A stretch of 64,000 bases of DNA, taken from contig NZ_JACJUU010000004.1 in assembly GCF_014237865.1 (NCBI RefSeq), forward strand, positions 1 through 64,000. Reading direction: 5' to 3'. The position numbers and the translations under genes were made by a program. Of the stretch, positions 48,875-57,819 are shown in pieces. Positions within the stretch are counted from its first letter, which is position 1. Every line of letters begins with the position of its first letter. The notes below the pieces were generated by a model. It saw only the letters and a program-made list of their open reading frames with translations, did not search any database and had not been told where the DNA came from. This DNA is from Pusillimonas minor. Its GTDB lineage: Bacteria; Pseudomonadota; Gammaproteobacteria; Burkholderiales; Burkholderiaceae_B.

Positions 48875-50038
48875 ATGAACAAAAACGTTGCAGGTTTTCT
48901 GGTCGTATTGGGTATAGGCGCCGCTTTGGGCGTGGCAGGCTCCAGGTGGTGGGGGCCCGGTGCAGGACAACCTGCACAAAATGCCAGCGCGTCGGCCGCA
49001 ACCCAGGCAGCCAAACCTGCAGGCGCGCCTGCGGCCGGGCCGCGGCAGGTGGGTGTCGAGGTGGCGCCGGTGGTTCAGGTCAGCATGCCGCGTGAAGTCT
49101 CGGCTGTGGGTACCTTGCGTTCCGAGAATGCTGTTGTTTTGCGCCCTGAAGTTGCGGGCCGAATTGCCGACATCAAGTTTGCCGAGGGGCAACCCGTCAA
49201 GCGGGGCGAGTTGTTGGTTCGCCTGGACGACAGCGTCGTCAAAGCTCAGCTGCAACAGGCCCAGGCCAACCTTAGCCTGGCTAATACGCAGTATCAGCGG
49301 TCCCAAACGCTGACTCAGCAAGGGTTTATTAGCAAGCAAGCCCGAGACGAAGCCTTTAACCAGCTTAAAGTGCAGCAGGCCGCGGTGGCGCTGGCGCAAG
49401 CTCAGCTCGATAAAACCGCCATTCTGGCGCCTTTCGATGGCGTGATTGGCTTGCGTCAGGTTTCTGTGGGCGATTATGTGAGTGCCGGCACCGATATTGC
49501 GCCTATCGAGTCCATCGACCCCTTGCAGGTCGATTTCCGTGTGCCCGAGGGGTATGTGGACCAGATCGCGGTTGGCCTTGGTCTGACGGTGCGCTTCGAT
49601 GCGCTGCCGGGCGAGTCGCGTAAGGGCAGCGTAAAAGCGGCTAACCCGCAGGTCGACGTGGGTGGCCGTTCGGTGCTGGTGCGCGCCGACGTGCCCAACC
49701 CCGACGGCAAATTGCGCCCGGGTATGTTTGCCCGTGTCCAGTTGGTATTCGAAAACACACAGGTTACCGTAGTGCCGGAAACCGCCCTGCAGTCGGCCGG
49801 GCCAGAGCGCTTTGTGTTTCGTGTCGAAGACGGTGTTGTGCGCCGGGTCGTGGTCGAGATCGGTCAGCGGCGGTCGGGGCAAGTTGAAATCTTGAGCGGT
49901 GTCCAGCCGGGCGACCAGGTGGTGATTGCCGGCCTGCAAAAAATTGCTGATGGCACCCCGGTGCGTATTTTGACCTTGCCGGCGGCTGCCGGCGCTTCTG
50001 CGCCTGCACCGGCCGCTGCCGGTCCGTCGGCCTCCTGA
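48875..50038 (+). CDS. RND efflux periplasmic adaptor
   Basis: 387 residues. An N-terminal membrane anchor or signal (VAGFLVVLGIGAALGVAGSRWW) is followed by an Ala/Pro linker, lipoyl half-motifs (LRPEVAGRIADIKFAEGQPVKRGE, ILAPFDGVIGLRQVSVGDYV), a helical hairpin, and the beta-barrel and membrane-proximal domains. It is of the MexH/AcrA type and lies 15 bases before its RND partner. The C-terminus is Ala/Pro-rich. Confidence 0.9.
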   Translation: MNKNVAGFLVVLGIGAALGVAGSRWWGPGAGQPAQNASASAATQAAKPAGAPAAGPRQVGVEVAPVVQVSMPREVSAVGTLRSENAVVLRPEVAGRIADIKFAEGQPVKRGELLVRLDDSVVKAQLQQAQANLSLANTQYQRSQTLTQQGFISKQARDEAFNQLKVQQAAVALAQAQLDKTAILAPFDGVIGLRQVSVGDYVSAGTDIAPIESIDPLQVDFRVPEGYVDQIAVGLGLTVRFDALPGESRKGSVKAANPQVDVGGRSVLVRADVPNPDGKLRPGMFARVQLVFENTQVTVVPETALQSAGPERFVFRVEDGVVRRVVVEIGQRRSGQVEILSGVQPGDQVVIAGLQKIADGTPVRILTLPAAAGASAPAPAAAGPSAS

Positions 50039-50053
50039 TCCGGGGAACGCATC

Positions 50054-53000
50054 ATGGTTCTGTCCGAAGTTTGTATCAAGCGCCCTGTATTTGCCACGGT
50101 GCTTTCCCTGCTGGTGGTGCTGGTCGGCCTGATTTCATACGATCGCCTTACGGTGCGCGAGTACCCGGCCATCGACGAGCCCGTCGTGTCGGTCATGACC
50201 GATTACAAGGGGGCGTCACCCGAAGTGGTCGAGTCGCAGGTGACCAAGCCGCTTGAAGACCAGTTGTCGGGTATGGAAGGGGTTGACGTGATGACGTCCC
50301 GCAGCCGCTCCGAACGCAGCTGGATCAGTATCAAGTTCAATATGGATCGCGACCCGGACGCGGCCGCAGCCGATGTGCGCGACAAGGTGTCGCGCGCCCG
50401 CCGTTTTTTACCCGACGAAATCGACGAGCCGGTGATCAGCAAGGTTGAGGCCGATTCGACACCCATTATTTACATTGCTGTCGAGGCCGGTAGTTTAAGC
50501 ACCATGGAGGCGTCCGACTACCTGAACCGGTACATCAAAACCCGGTTGTCGGTGTTGCCCGGCGCGGCAGAAGTTCGTATTTTTGGCGAACGCCAGCCGG
50601 CCATGCGCATTTACATCGATCGGGCCAAACTGGCGGGCTATAACCTGACCGTACAAGATGTCGAGTCGGCGTTGCGCGAGCAGAATGTACTGATTCCGGC
50701 CGGTCGCATCGAATCGGCCATGCGCGAGTTTTCAGTGGTGTCGACCACAGACTTGCAAACCGTGCAGCAGTTTAAAGACGTCATTGTGGCCACCGTTAGC
50801 GGTTACCCCGTGCGCCTGGGCGATCTGGCCAATGTCGAAATCGGCCCTGCCGACGAGCGCATTTTGTCGCGCTTTAACGGCAACGATGGTCTTAACATTG
50901 GCGTTACCAAGCAATCAACGGCCAACCCGCTCGATCTGTCCCGGGCCGTGCGCGCCGAGGTTGAGCAGATCAACCAGAATCTGCCCGATGGCATGCGCTT
51001 GAATATCGCCTACGACAGCTCGGTGTTCATTCAAGAGTCCATCAACTCGGTATACATGACCATCCTCGAGGCCGTCGTGCTGGTGGTGCTGGTCATTTTC
51101 TTCTTCTTGCGCAACGTGCGCGCCAGTCTGATCCCTATCGTGACGATACCCGTGTCGCTCATCGGGGCGTTCGGCATTATGTATTTGTTTGGCTTTTCAA
51201 TTAATACCCTGACGCTGCTGGCCATGGTGCTGGCCATTGGTCTGGTGGTGGATGACGCCATTGTGGTGCTTGAAAACGTTTATAGGCACATCGAAGAGGG
51301 CAAGTCGCGGCTTGAAGCGTCTTTTTTGGGTATTAAAGAAATTGCCTTTGCGGTGATTGCCATGACGCTGACGCTGGTGGCTGTGTATGCGCCGCTGGCC
51401 TTTGCAACCGGGCGCACCGGACGTCTGTTCATTGAGTTTGCCCTGACGCTGGCCGGGGCGGTGCTGGTGTCGGGCTTTGTGGCACTGACCTTAACCCCCA
51501 TGATGTGCTCTACCTTGCTTAAGCATCAGCCGTCGCACGGCAAGGTGTACATGTTCATTGAGAACCTCCTCGAAGGCATGACCCGGGCCTATCGCAACAG
51601 TCTGGGTTTTGCGTTGCGCCACCGCCTTGCGGTTGTCGTGCTGGGCTTGCTGGTGGCGGCGGCCAGCGGCGTGCTTTTCAAAACCATAAAAAGCGAGCTG
51701 GCGCCGCTGGAAGACCGTGGCGTGGTGTTCGGTGTTGTCAGCGCGCCAGACGGCTCGACGCTCGATTACACGCTCGACAGCGTGAAGCGTATCGAACAGA
51801 TGTACTCCGGTATCTCCGAGGCCTCCGGCAATCAGTCTATTGTCGGGTTTCCGACGGTGACCGAGGCTTTTGCCATTTTGCGGCTTAAGCCCTGGGATGA
51901 GCGCGAACGTTCGCAGCAAGAAATTGCCGCCGGCCTTTTGCCGCAGTTTATGGGGTTGCCCGGTGTGCGGGCCTTCCCCAGCAATCCGCCATCGTTTGGT
52001 CAGCGGGCCACCTCCAAGCCCATCGAGTTCGTCATCATGAGCCAGGCGCCCTACGAAGAAATCGGTCGTTTGGTTGACGATTTCGTCGAGAAGCTTGCCG
52101 GCTACCCTGGGCTGCAGAATATTGATACCGACCTGCGCTTGAACACCCCCGAGCTTACGGTGGCCGTGAATCGCGAGAAACTGGCTGACGTGGGTGTGGA
52201 TGTCGGCACGGTGGGCCGCACGCTCGAGTCCATGCTGGGCGGGCGGCAGGTAACCCGCTTTCGAGACAGCGGCGAACAGTACGATGTGATTGTGCAGGTC
52301 AATAAGCAAGACCGCGCCGATCCGCGCGACATCTCGGATATTTACGTGCGTACCGCGCAAGGGGGCATGGTGCAGTTGTCCAACTTCCTTGATGTCACCG
52401 AAAGCGTGTCGCCGCAGTCGCTCAACCACTTTAATCGCCTGCGTGCGGTCAAAGTGCAGGCGTCGGTCGCGCCCGGTTATGCGCTGGGCGAGGTGCTTGA
52501 CCATATGTTTGCCGTGGCGCGCGATACCCTGCCGCCCACGGTGCAAATCGACCTCGATGGCCAGTCACGCGAGTTTCGCGATTCGTCAGGCAGTATTTAC
52601 CTGGTGTTTGTCATGGCGCTGGCCTTTATTTACCTGGTACTGGCCGCCCAGTTCGAAAGCTGGCGAAACCCGTTCATTATTATGTTGTCGGTGCCGCTGG
52701 CCATGACGGGCGCCCTGTTGGCCTTGTGGCTCACCGGGGGGACGCTGTCTATTTATAGCCAGATTGGCCTGATTACACTGGTTGGTCTTATTACCAAACA
52801 CGGTATTCTTATTGTCGAATTTGCGACCCAGTTGCGCCAGGAGGGCCGCAATGTGATTGATGCCGTGACCGAAGCCAGTGTGCTGCGATTGCGGCCCATT
52901 TTGATGACGACGGGGGCGATGGTGTTGGGTACGGTGCCGCTGGCACTGGCAACCGGCGCCGGCGCCGAATCGCGCGAGCAGATTGGCTGGGTGCTGGTGG

Positions 53001-53089
53001 GCGGCCTGTCGTTTGGTACGCTGCTGACCTTGTACGTGGTGCCTGTGGCGTATTCTCTTATTGCCGGTCGGCAGGCGGTCAGGGCTTAA
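50054..53089 (+). CDS. RND multidrug efflux transporter
   Basis: 1,011 residues in the 12-helix RND layout. The start SEVCIKRPVFATVLSLLVVLVGLISYDRLTVREYPAIDEPVVSV and the TM4 Asp pair in GLVVDDAIVVLENVYRHIEEG mark the hydrophobe/amphiphile efflux (HAE) group, MexI/VexB-like. The outer membrane partner is not encoded here. It is unlike the pump at 31,395 in sequence style, so the two are separate systems. Confidence 0.92.
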   Translation: MVLSEVCIKRPVFATVLSLLVVLVGLISYDRLTVREYPAIDEPVVSVMTDYKGASPEVVESQVTKPLEDQLSGMEGVDVMTSRSRSERSWISIKFNMDRDPDAAAADVRDKVSRARRFLPDEIDEPVISKVEADSTPIIYIAVEAGSLSTMEASDYLNRYIKTRLSVLPGAAEVRIFGERQPAMRIYIDRAKLAGYNLTVQDVESALREQNVLIPAGRIESAMREFSVVSTTDLQTVQQFKDVIVATVSGYPVRLGDLANVEIGPADERILSRFNGNDGLNIGVTKQSTANPLDLSRAVRAEVEQINQNLPDGMRLNIAYDSSVFIQESINSVYMTILEAVVLVVLVIFFFLRNVRASLIPIVTIPVSLIGAFGIMYLFGFSINTLTLLAMVLAIGLVVDDAIVVLENVYRHIEEGKSRLEASFLGIKEIAFAVIAMTLTLVAVYAPLAFATGRTGRLFIEFALTLAGAVLVSGFVALTLTPMMCSTLLKHQPSHGKVYMFIENLLEGMTRAYRNSLGFALRHRLAVVVLGLLVAAASGVLFKTIKSELAPLEDRGVVFGVVSAPDGSTLDYTLDSVKRIEQMYSGISEASGNQSIVGFPTVTEAFAILRLKPWDERERSQQEIAAGLLPQFMGLPGVRAFPSNPPSFGQRATSKPIEFVIMSQAPYEEIGRLVDDFVEKLAGYPGLQNIDTDLRLNTPELTVAVNREKLADVGVDVGTVGRTLESMLGGRQVTRFRDSGEQYDVIVQVNKQDRADPRDISDIYVRTAQGGMVQLSNFLDVTESVSPQSLNHFNRLRAVKVQASVAPGYALGEVLDHMFAVARDTLPPTVQIDLDGQSREFRDSSGSIYLVFVMALAFIYLVLAAQFESWRNPFIIMLSVPLAMTGALLALWLTGGTLSIYSQIGLITLVGLITKHGILIVEFATQLRQEGRNVIDAVTEASVLRLRPILMTTGAMVLGTVPLALATGAGAESREQIGWVLVGGLSFGTLLTLYVVPVAYSLIAGRQAVRA

Positions 53090-53208
53090 ATTATAGGCGC
53101 CGCTGTGCGCGGTTTCAGGCGCGGCGTGTGTTGCGCCTGCGCCATGCCGGCGCCGCGTTACCGGTTGTCGGCACTGTTCATGTTTTTTCTTTTATTGTTT
53201 AAATTGCC

Positions 53209-53949
53209 ATGCGTCAAATAATTCTCGACACCGAAACCACTGGTCTGGACCCTGCCCAAGGGCATCGGGTGGTTGAACTGGCCTGCGTCGAGATGGTGAA
53301 TCGCAGCCTGACGGGCCGTCATTTGCATTTGTACCTGAACCCGGATCGCGACAGCGACCCGGAAGCCTTGAACGTGCACGGGTTGACCACCGAATTTCTG
53401 TCTGCTTACCCGCGCTTTCACGAGGTTGCGTCACAACTTGTCGACTATGTGGCGGGTGCCGAGGTCATCATTCATAACGCGGCATTCGACGTCAAATTTC
53501 TCGACGCCGAGCTTAACAGGGCCGGGCTGGGTCCGTTCCGTACGTTGTGTGACTCGATAACCGATTCTCTGCTGTATGCCCGCGAGTTGCACCCGGGCAA
53601 GCGTAATTCGCTCGATGCCTTGTGCGAACGCTACGGCATTTCCAATGCACACCGTACCTTGCACGGGGCGTTGCTCGACTCCGAGCTTTTGGCCGAGGTA
53701 TGGCTGGCGATGACGCGCGGGCAAGACACCTTGCTGATGGATTTTGACGCGCACGATGGCCAGGGCGGCGGTGGCCAGGGGCTGGCCGCTTTCGATGCGT
53801 CGGTGCTTAAGGTTTTGCGTGCATCAGAAGCTGAAATGGTCGAGCATCAGCAGTATCTGAAGGTGCTCGATGATGCCGTCGGCAAGCCATGCCTTTGGCG
53901 GTCGCTCGACCCTTTGCCCGAGCCTTCGGGCGCTGTGGCCGAGTCCTGA
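53209..53949 (+). CDS. dnaQ: DNA polymerase III epsilon subunit (3'-5' exonuclease)
   Basis: 246 residues with the three exonuclease motifs: DTETTGLD (Exo I), NAAFDVKFLDAE (Exo II) and HGALLDSELLAEVW (Exo III, with the upstream His of the DEDDh class). The C-terminal region (about 180-246) is the segment that tethers epsilon to the polymerase alpha subunit. It proofreads newly made DNA. It stands alone downstream of the RND operon. Confidence 0.94.
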   Translation: MRQIILDTETTGLDPAQGHRVVELACVEMVNRSLTGRHLHLYLNPDRDSDPEALNVHGLTTEFLSAYPRFHEVASQLVDYVAGAEVIIHNAAFDVKFLDAELNRAGLGPFRTLCDSITDSLLYARELHPGKRNSLDALCERYGISNAHRTLHGALLDSELLAEVWLAMTRGQDTLLMDFDAHDGQGGGGQGLAAFDASVLKVLRASEAEMVEHQQYLKVLDDAVGKPCLWRSLDPLPEPSGAVAES

Positions 53950-53951
53950 TC

Positions 53952-54149
53952 TTAATTCAGGGCTTTGAATTTCTGCCCGGCCTGGCTTAGCCAGGCGCCC
54001 AGCCGTCGTGCCAGTGTTTCACTGGCGCTGGGCGGCATATAGCATTTCATTAACGATGGCAGTACATAAGCCGCTTGTGTTGCTTCGCGCCGACAGGTGG
54101 CGTTGTCAGCCAGGGCAGGGCTGCGGTGGTTGGCCGGGATGATTTTCAT
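53952..54149 (-). CDS. Small protein of unknown function (65 aa)
   Basis: ATG 54,149 has GGAGG six bases upstream, a strong signal that decides this start over a longer frame to 54,221. The 65 residues contain two cysteines (ATCRREATQ and MKCYMPP) and a C-terminal amphipathic helix (SETLARRLGAWLSQAGQKF). No family recognised. It is convergent with dnaQ and divergent from serA. Confidence 0.55.
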   Translation of the reverse strand: MKIIPANHRSPALADNATCRREATQAAYVLPSLMKCYMPPSASETLARRLGAWLSQAGQKFKALN

Positions 54150-54376
54150 ATTGAACCTCCGTTCGGAACCTTGAACACGTATCCAGCCCGTGAAGAGGGC
54201 CGGACATTCGATGGTTCTCAAGCAAGATTCATGCCACGAACATTACCACAAGCTAGTGGTTTGCACTAATACGACACATTCGGTGTGCTTACCCCTGATT
54301 GCGGTAGGGGTGAGCGGGCCATGGCCGGTCCGATGGTCCACAATGAAGTTTGGGTAATTTGTTACTGGAAGGCATC

Positions 54377-55576
54377 ATGACGCGAATTGTTTTATTCGAA
54401 AATATTCATCCCAGCGCCCTGGAAGTGTTTAACGAAGCGGGTTTGACCGATGTGGTTACCTACGCGGCGGCATTGCCGCCAGCCGAGCTGCGTGATGCGC
54501 TGCAGGGGGCCGAACTGGTCGGTATCCGGTCGCGTACGCATCTCGATGCCGAGCTCTTTTCCGCGTTGCCTCAGTTGCGTGCCGTGGGTTGTTTCTGCAT
54601 TGGCACCAATCAGGTCGATTTGAACACCGCCATGCTTAAGGGCATTCCGGTGTTCAATGCACCATTTTCGAACACGCGCTCGGTGGCTGAACTGGTTTTG
54701 GGCGAAACCATTCTGTTGCTGCGTCGTATCCCCGAAAAAAACGATCGTGTCCATCATGGTCACTGGGATAAAGCCGCCGATGGCGCTTTCGAAGCCCGGG
54801 GTAAAACCCTGGGTATTGTCGGGTACGGCAATATTGGTTCGCAGGTGGGTATTTTGGCCGAGGCTGCCGGCATGCGGGTGGTGTTCTACGACGTTGAAGC
54901 CAAGTTGCCGTTGGGTAACGCCCGTGCGTGCACCTCGTTGCATCAGTTGCTTGAACAGGCCGATGTGGTGACGTTGCATGTGCCCGGTGGTAGTGGCACC
55001 AAAAATCTTGTTAATGCAAAAGCGCTGCAGGCCATGAAGCCCGGCAGCATTTTAATTAATGCATCGCGCGGTACGGTGGTTGATATCGATGCCCTGCATC
55101 AGGCGTTGCAAAGCGGGCATTTGTCGGGGGCGGCAATTGATGTCTTCCCGGTCGAGCCCAAAGGGCGCGACGAGGCGCTGCAAAGCCCACTGATAGGCAT
55201 GCGTAACGTTATTCTTACGCCGCATATCGGGGGCAGTACGCAAGAGTCCCAAGAAAATATCGGCCGCGAAGTGGCCGAGAAACTGGTGCGTTTTGTTAAA
55301 AGCGGCACCACCAAAGGGGCCGTCAATTTCCCCGAAGTCCCCTACCAGGATGCCGGTGGTGCGACGCGTATCTTGCACGTTCACAGAAATGTGCCGGGTG
55401 CATTGGGTACGCTCAGCGGCGTTATGGCTTCACACGGCCTGAACATCGTTCGCCAGCAACTGCAAACGCTGGGCGAGGTCGGTTACGTGGTGTCTGACGT
55501 CGAGGGCGAGGTCAGCGACGCGGTCATGGCCGAACTTCGCGCCAGCGCCATTACGATTCGATGCGATCGAATTTAA
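54377..55576 (+). CDS. serA: D-3-phosphoglycerate dehydrogenase
   Basis: 399 residues from ATG 54,377, preceded by GGAAGG. NAD-binding GYGNIGSQVG, catalytic Arg in INASRGTVVD, Glu in DVFPVEPKG and His in LTPHIGGSTQES are all present. A C-terminal ACT domain (HRNVPGALGTLSGVMASHGLNI) implies serine feedback, the short SerA type of E. coli. It makes phosphohydroxypyruvate for serine synthesis. Its last 26 bases overlap the end of the convergent nsrR gene. Several small dyads lie upstream (54,250-54,320), none identified. Confidence 0.94.
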   Translation: MTRIVLFENIHPSALEVFNEAGLTDVVTYAAALPPAELRDALQGAELVGIRSRTHLDAELFSALPQLRAVGCFCIGTNQVDLNTAMLKGIPVFNAPFSNTRSVAELVLGETILLLRRIPEKNDRVHHGHWDKAADGAFEARGKTLGIVGYGNIGSQVGILAEAAGMRVVFYDVEAKLPLGNARACTSLHQLLEQADVVTLHVPGGSGTKNLVNAKALQAMKPGSILINASRGTVVDIDALHQALQSGHLSGAAIDVFPVEPKGRDEALQSPLIGMRNVILTPHIGGSTQESQENIGREVAEKLVRFVKSGTTKGAVNFPEVPYQDAGGATRILHVHRNVPGALGTLSGVMASHGLNIVRQQLQTLGEVGYVVSDVEGEVSDAVMAELRASAITIRCDRI

Positions 55577-56009
55577 CCGGGTGTTCGCCGGCCAATGCGT
55601 TTGCTGCGGCCGGCGGCGGCAAGATGTCGGCCAGGGTGTAGCCGTCGAGGTGGTGTAAAAACTGTTCTAGCGCCCCGGCAAAAATACCGGTTAACCCGCA
55701 CTGGCCTGTCAGGGTACAGGCGTTGCCGGTGGTAAAGCATTCGACCAGGGCGAAGTCGTTTTCGGTGTCGCGCACCACCTTGCCCAGGTTGATGTCTTTG
55801 GGTTGCCTGGCCAGGCGCATGCCGCCGTTTTTGCCGCGTATGGTTTCTATCCAGCCGTTTTGTGCCAGGCGGTGCGTTACCTTCATCAGGTGGGTTTCCG
55901 AAATGCCGTAGGCGCCGGCGATTTCGGCGATGGTGCACAGGCGGTCGGGGTGCTGGCCCACGTACATCAGCAGGCGCAGCGCGTAGTCGGTCAGGGTAGT
56001 GAGGCGCAT
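55551..56009 (-). CDS. nsrR: Nitric-oxide-sensing Rrf2 repressor NsrR
   Basis: 152 residues. The winged helix (LTTLTDYALRLLMYVGQHPDRLCTIAEIAGAYGISETHLMKVTHRLAQNGWI) and the iron-sulfur cysteines in CFTTGNACTLTGQCGL match NsrR, whose Fe-S cluster reacts with NO and releases DNA. It is the last gene after globin and nnrS, starting 14 bases beyond nnrS, and the operon carries an NsrR-type operator at 57,703-57,725, implying autoregulation. Confidence 0.92.
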   Translation of the reverse strand: MRLTTLTDYALRLLMYVGQHPDRLCTIAEIAGAYGISETHLMKVTHRLAQNGWIETIRGKNGGMRLARQPKDINLGKVVRDTENDFALVECFTTGNACTLTGQCGLTGIFAGALEQFLHHLDGYTLADILPPPAAANALAGEHPVKFDRIES

Positions 56010-56023
56010 ATAAAAGTTATGTT

Positions 56024-57286
56024 TTAACTGGGCCGCCGGGGGCTGGCTGCTGCGCGTATATTGACGGTTGTTGAGGGTACGGGCGTTGCATTAAAACGCG
56101 GCCTGATTAACCAGGGCACAAACCGCCACAGGTACAGCGCCAACGACACCACCCAGCAGGCGGCTGCTGCATGCAGCAAGCCGGCGGCAAACGACGATGG
56201 CCATAGTGCGGCAAGCCGCAAGCATACCGCAGCCAGCATGAAACCGTAACTGGCGACCATGCTTTGGTCGAGCTGTAAAGGGCGCCCCAGGTGGCCCAGG
56301 GCGGTGCGCGTGACCATGCCAATAATCAGCACCGAGAACCCCCCCATGCCAATGAGGTGTGCCGGTACCGCCGCACGCGTCAGTGTGCCGGGGGTTAAGT
56401 CGAGCAGCCAGGCGCCGGCGGTGATCAGCCCTAGCCCCATGAAGGCGTATCCGATGTACAGGATCCATAAAATGGGCTTGCTGCGGACCGCGACCGGCTT
56501 CCAGGTAAATAATTGGTACAGGCTGATAAGGCCGGTAAGCGCCAGTGCGATGGCCATAATGCGGGGCAGGCCGACAAGCCCGGTGGCAATGGCGAACAAG
56601 CCCAGGCCCAGTTGAAGCTGGCCGGTACCCATATGCATGGGCAGTTCGAGCCCGTTAATGGCCCGCATTGCAAAAAAAGGGATCACCCGGCGGGCGACCA
56701 GCAGCGCAATAACCGCCATGTCGACGAGCCCGATATTAAACGCCGTCATGAGGGCGTTGTAGTCGCCCAGCCAGGCTGCGTGAACATACAGCAGGTTGGC
56801 AACCGCCAGGCCCATGGCCAGCCAGGGCACACCGTAATTACGCCGGCTTTGGGTTTTGCCAATAACGCGCCATAACGCCAGGGCGGCAATGGCAAAGAAC
56901 AGGGTTTCGGCCACCACGGCAATGGCCAGCCAAGTGGTGTTGCTGCCCAAGTACGCCAGCCGTGCCACCAGCCACAGCCCGCACAAAAGCGCCAGTGGCT
57001 TGCCTTTAAGCGGGTTGATGCCCGTCCAGGTGGCGGCGGCGGTTAACAGAAAGCCGACGGCGATGGTGGCAATAAAGCCCCAAAGCATTTCGTGGGCATG
57101 CCAGGCCAATACCCCCAGGCGAGGCGACAGCAGGCCAGGCGCATATACCCACAACGCAACCGAAATCAGGGCCCAGAGCACACCGGCCGGGTATAACGGC
57201 CGAAAGCCCATTTCGAGGAGGGCTTGCCATGACGGGCGGCCGCGTCCGGCAGGCGCGGGTTCGGCGATGTTGAAAATTTCAGGCAC
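56024..57286 (-). CDS. nnrS: NnrS-family heme-copper membrane protein
   Basis: 420 residues from GTG 57,286, which overlaps the globin gene by 8 bases; the longer frame runs through that gene. About twelve membrane helices, with FRPLYPAGVLWALISVALWV at the start and HAHEMLWGF, which contains the conserved His ligands. NnrS binds heme and copper and protects against nitrosative stress, limiting the damage from NO made during nitrite reduction. It is co-transcribed with the truncated globin and NsrR. Confidence 0.9.
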   Translation of the reverse strand: MPEIFNIAEPAPAGRGRPSWQALLEMGFRPLYPAGVLWALISVALWVYAPGLLSPRLGVLAWHAHEMLWGFIATIAVGFLLTAAATWTGINPLKGKPLALLCGLWLVARLAYLGSNTTWLAIAVVAETLFFAIAALALWRVIGKTQSRRNYGVPWLAMGLAVANLLYVHAAWLGDYNALMTAFNIGLVDMAVIALLVARRVIPFFAMRAINGLELPMHMGTGQLQLGLGLFAIATGLVGLPRIMAIALALTGLISLYQLFTWKPVAVRSKPILWILYIGYAFMGLGLITAGAWLLDLTPGTLTRAAVPAHLIGMGGFSVLIIGMVTRTALGHLGRPLQLDQSMVASYGFMLAAVCLRLAALWPSSFAAGLLHAAAACWVVSLALYLWRFVPWLIRPRFNATPVPSTTVNIRAAASPRRPS

Positions 57287-57686
57287 GGGCAACCTCGCGC
57301 AAGGGCGCGTTGGGGGCGTTGTGCAGCTGGTAGCCGTACCACAGGCTGCGCGCGATGCGTTCGGCAAAGGTTTCGGCTTTTTCGGCCATGGCGCGGTTGG
57401 GCAGCGTGGCCAGCGTGCTGTGGAAGAGATCGAGCCAGTGACCAAACAGCTGCGCCGTCAGGCCGGGCAGGGCAATGTGCTTGGGCATGGGGGTGCCTTC
57501 GTAGGTGCCCGTGCCCCGCAGCATGGATGACCAGAAGTCAACCATGCGTTGCAGGTGGGTGTCCCAGTCGTGAATGTGATGGTTAAAAATGGGGCCTAGC
57601 TGGTCATCTTGCCGGATCCGGTCGTAAAAAAGATGAACCATTTGCCGAATTTCGTCTTCGGTGCAAAGTGTGTCTCGGGTCGACAT
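57279..57686 (-). CDS. Group III truncated hemoglobin
   Basis: 135 residues. EDEIRQMVHLFYDRIRQDDQLGPIFNHHI, DWDTHLQRMVDFWSSMLRGTGTYEG and PKHIALPGL (with the proximal His in the following helix region) match group III truncated globins, which bind O2/NO and are commonly found beside NO-response genes. It is the first gene of the NsrR-controlled operon, with the operator 17-39 bases upstream. Confidence 0.88.
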   Translation of the reverse strand: MSTRDTLCTEDEIRQMVHLFYDRIRQDDQLGPIFNHHIHDWDTHLQRMVDFWSSMLRGTGTYEGTPMPKHIALPGLTAQLFGHWLDLFHSTLATLPNRAMAEKAETFAERIARSLWYGYQLHNAPNAPLREVARA

Positions 57687-57702
57687 AAGCAGGCCTTTCT
57701 AT

Positions 57703-57725
57703 AAGATAACTATTAAATATATCTT
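57703..57725. promoter_or_regulatory. NsrR operator upstream of globin-nnrS-nsrR
   Basis: AAGATA (57,703-57,708) and TATCTT (57,720-57,725) form a 23-base dyad with an AT-rich core. Spacing and arms match the NsrR consensus (AAGATG...CATCTT with 11 bases between). It lies just in front of the globin gene of an operon that itself encodes NsrR. Confidence 0.75.
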
Positions 57726-57819
57726 ATTGGCGAGTGTGATGAAACGTCAATAGTTTTTTCTGGAATCGATAAACTGTAAACTGGCTGTTTGGCCAGCGTA
57801 GCGTTGTCGTCTTCTGAAT

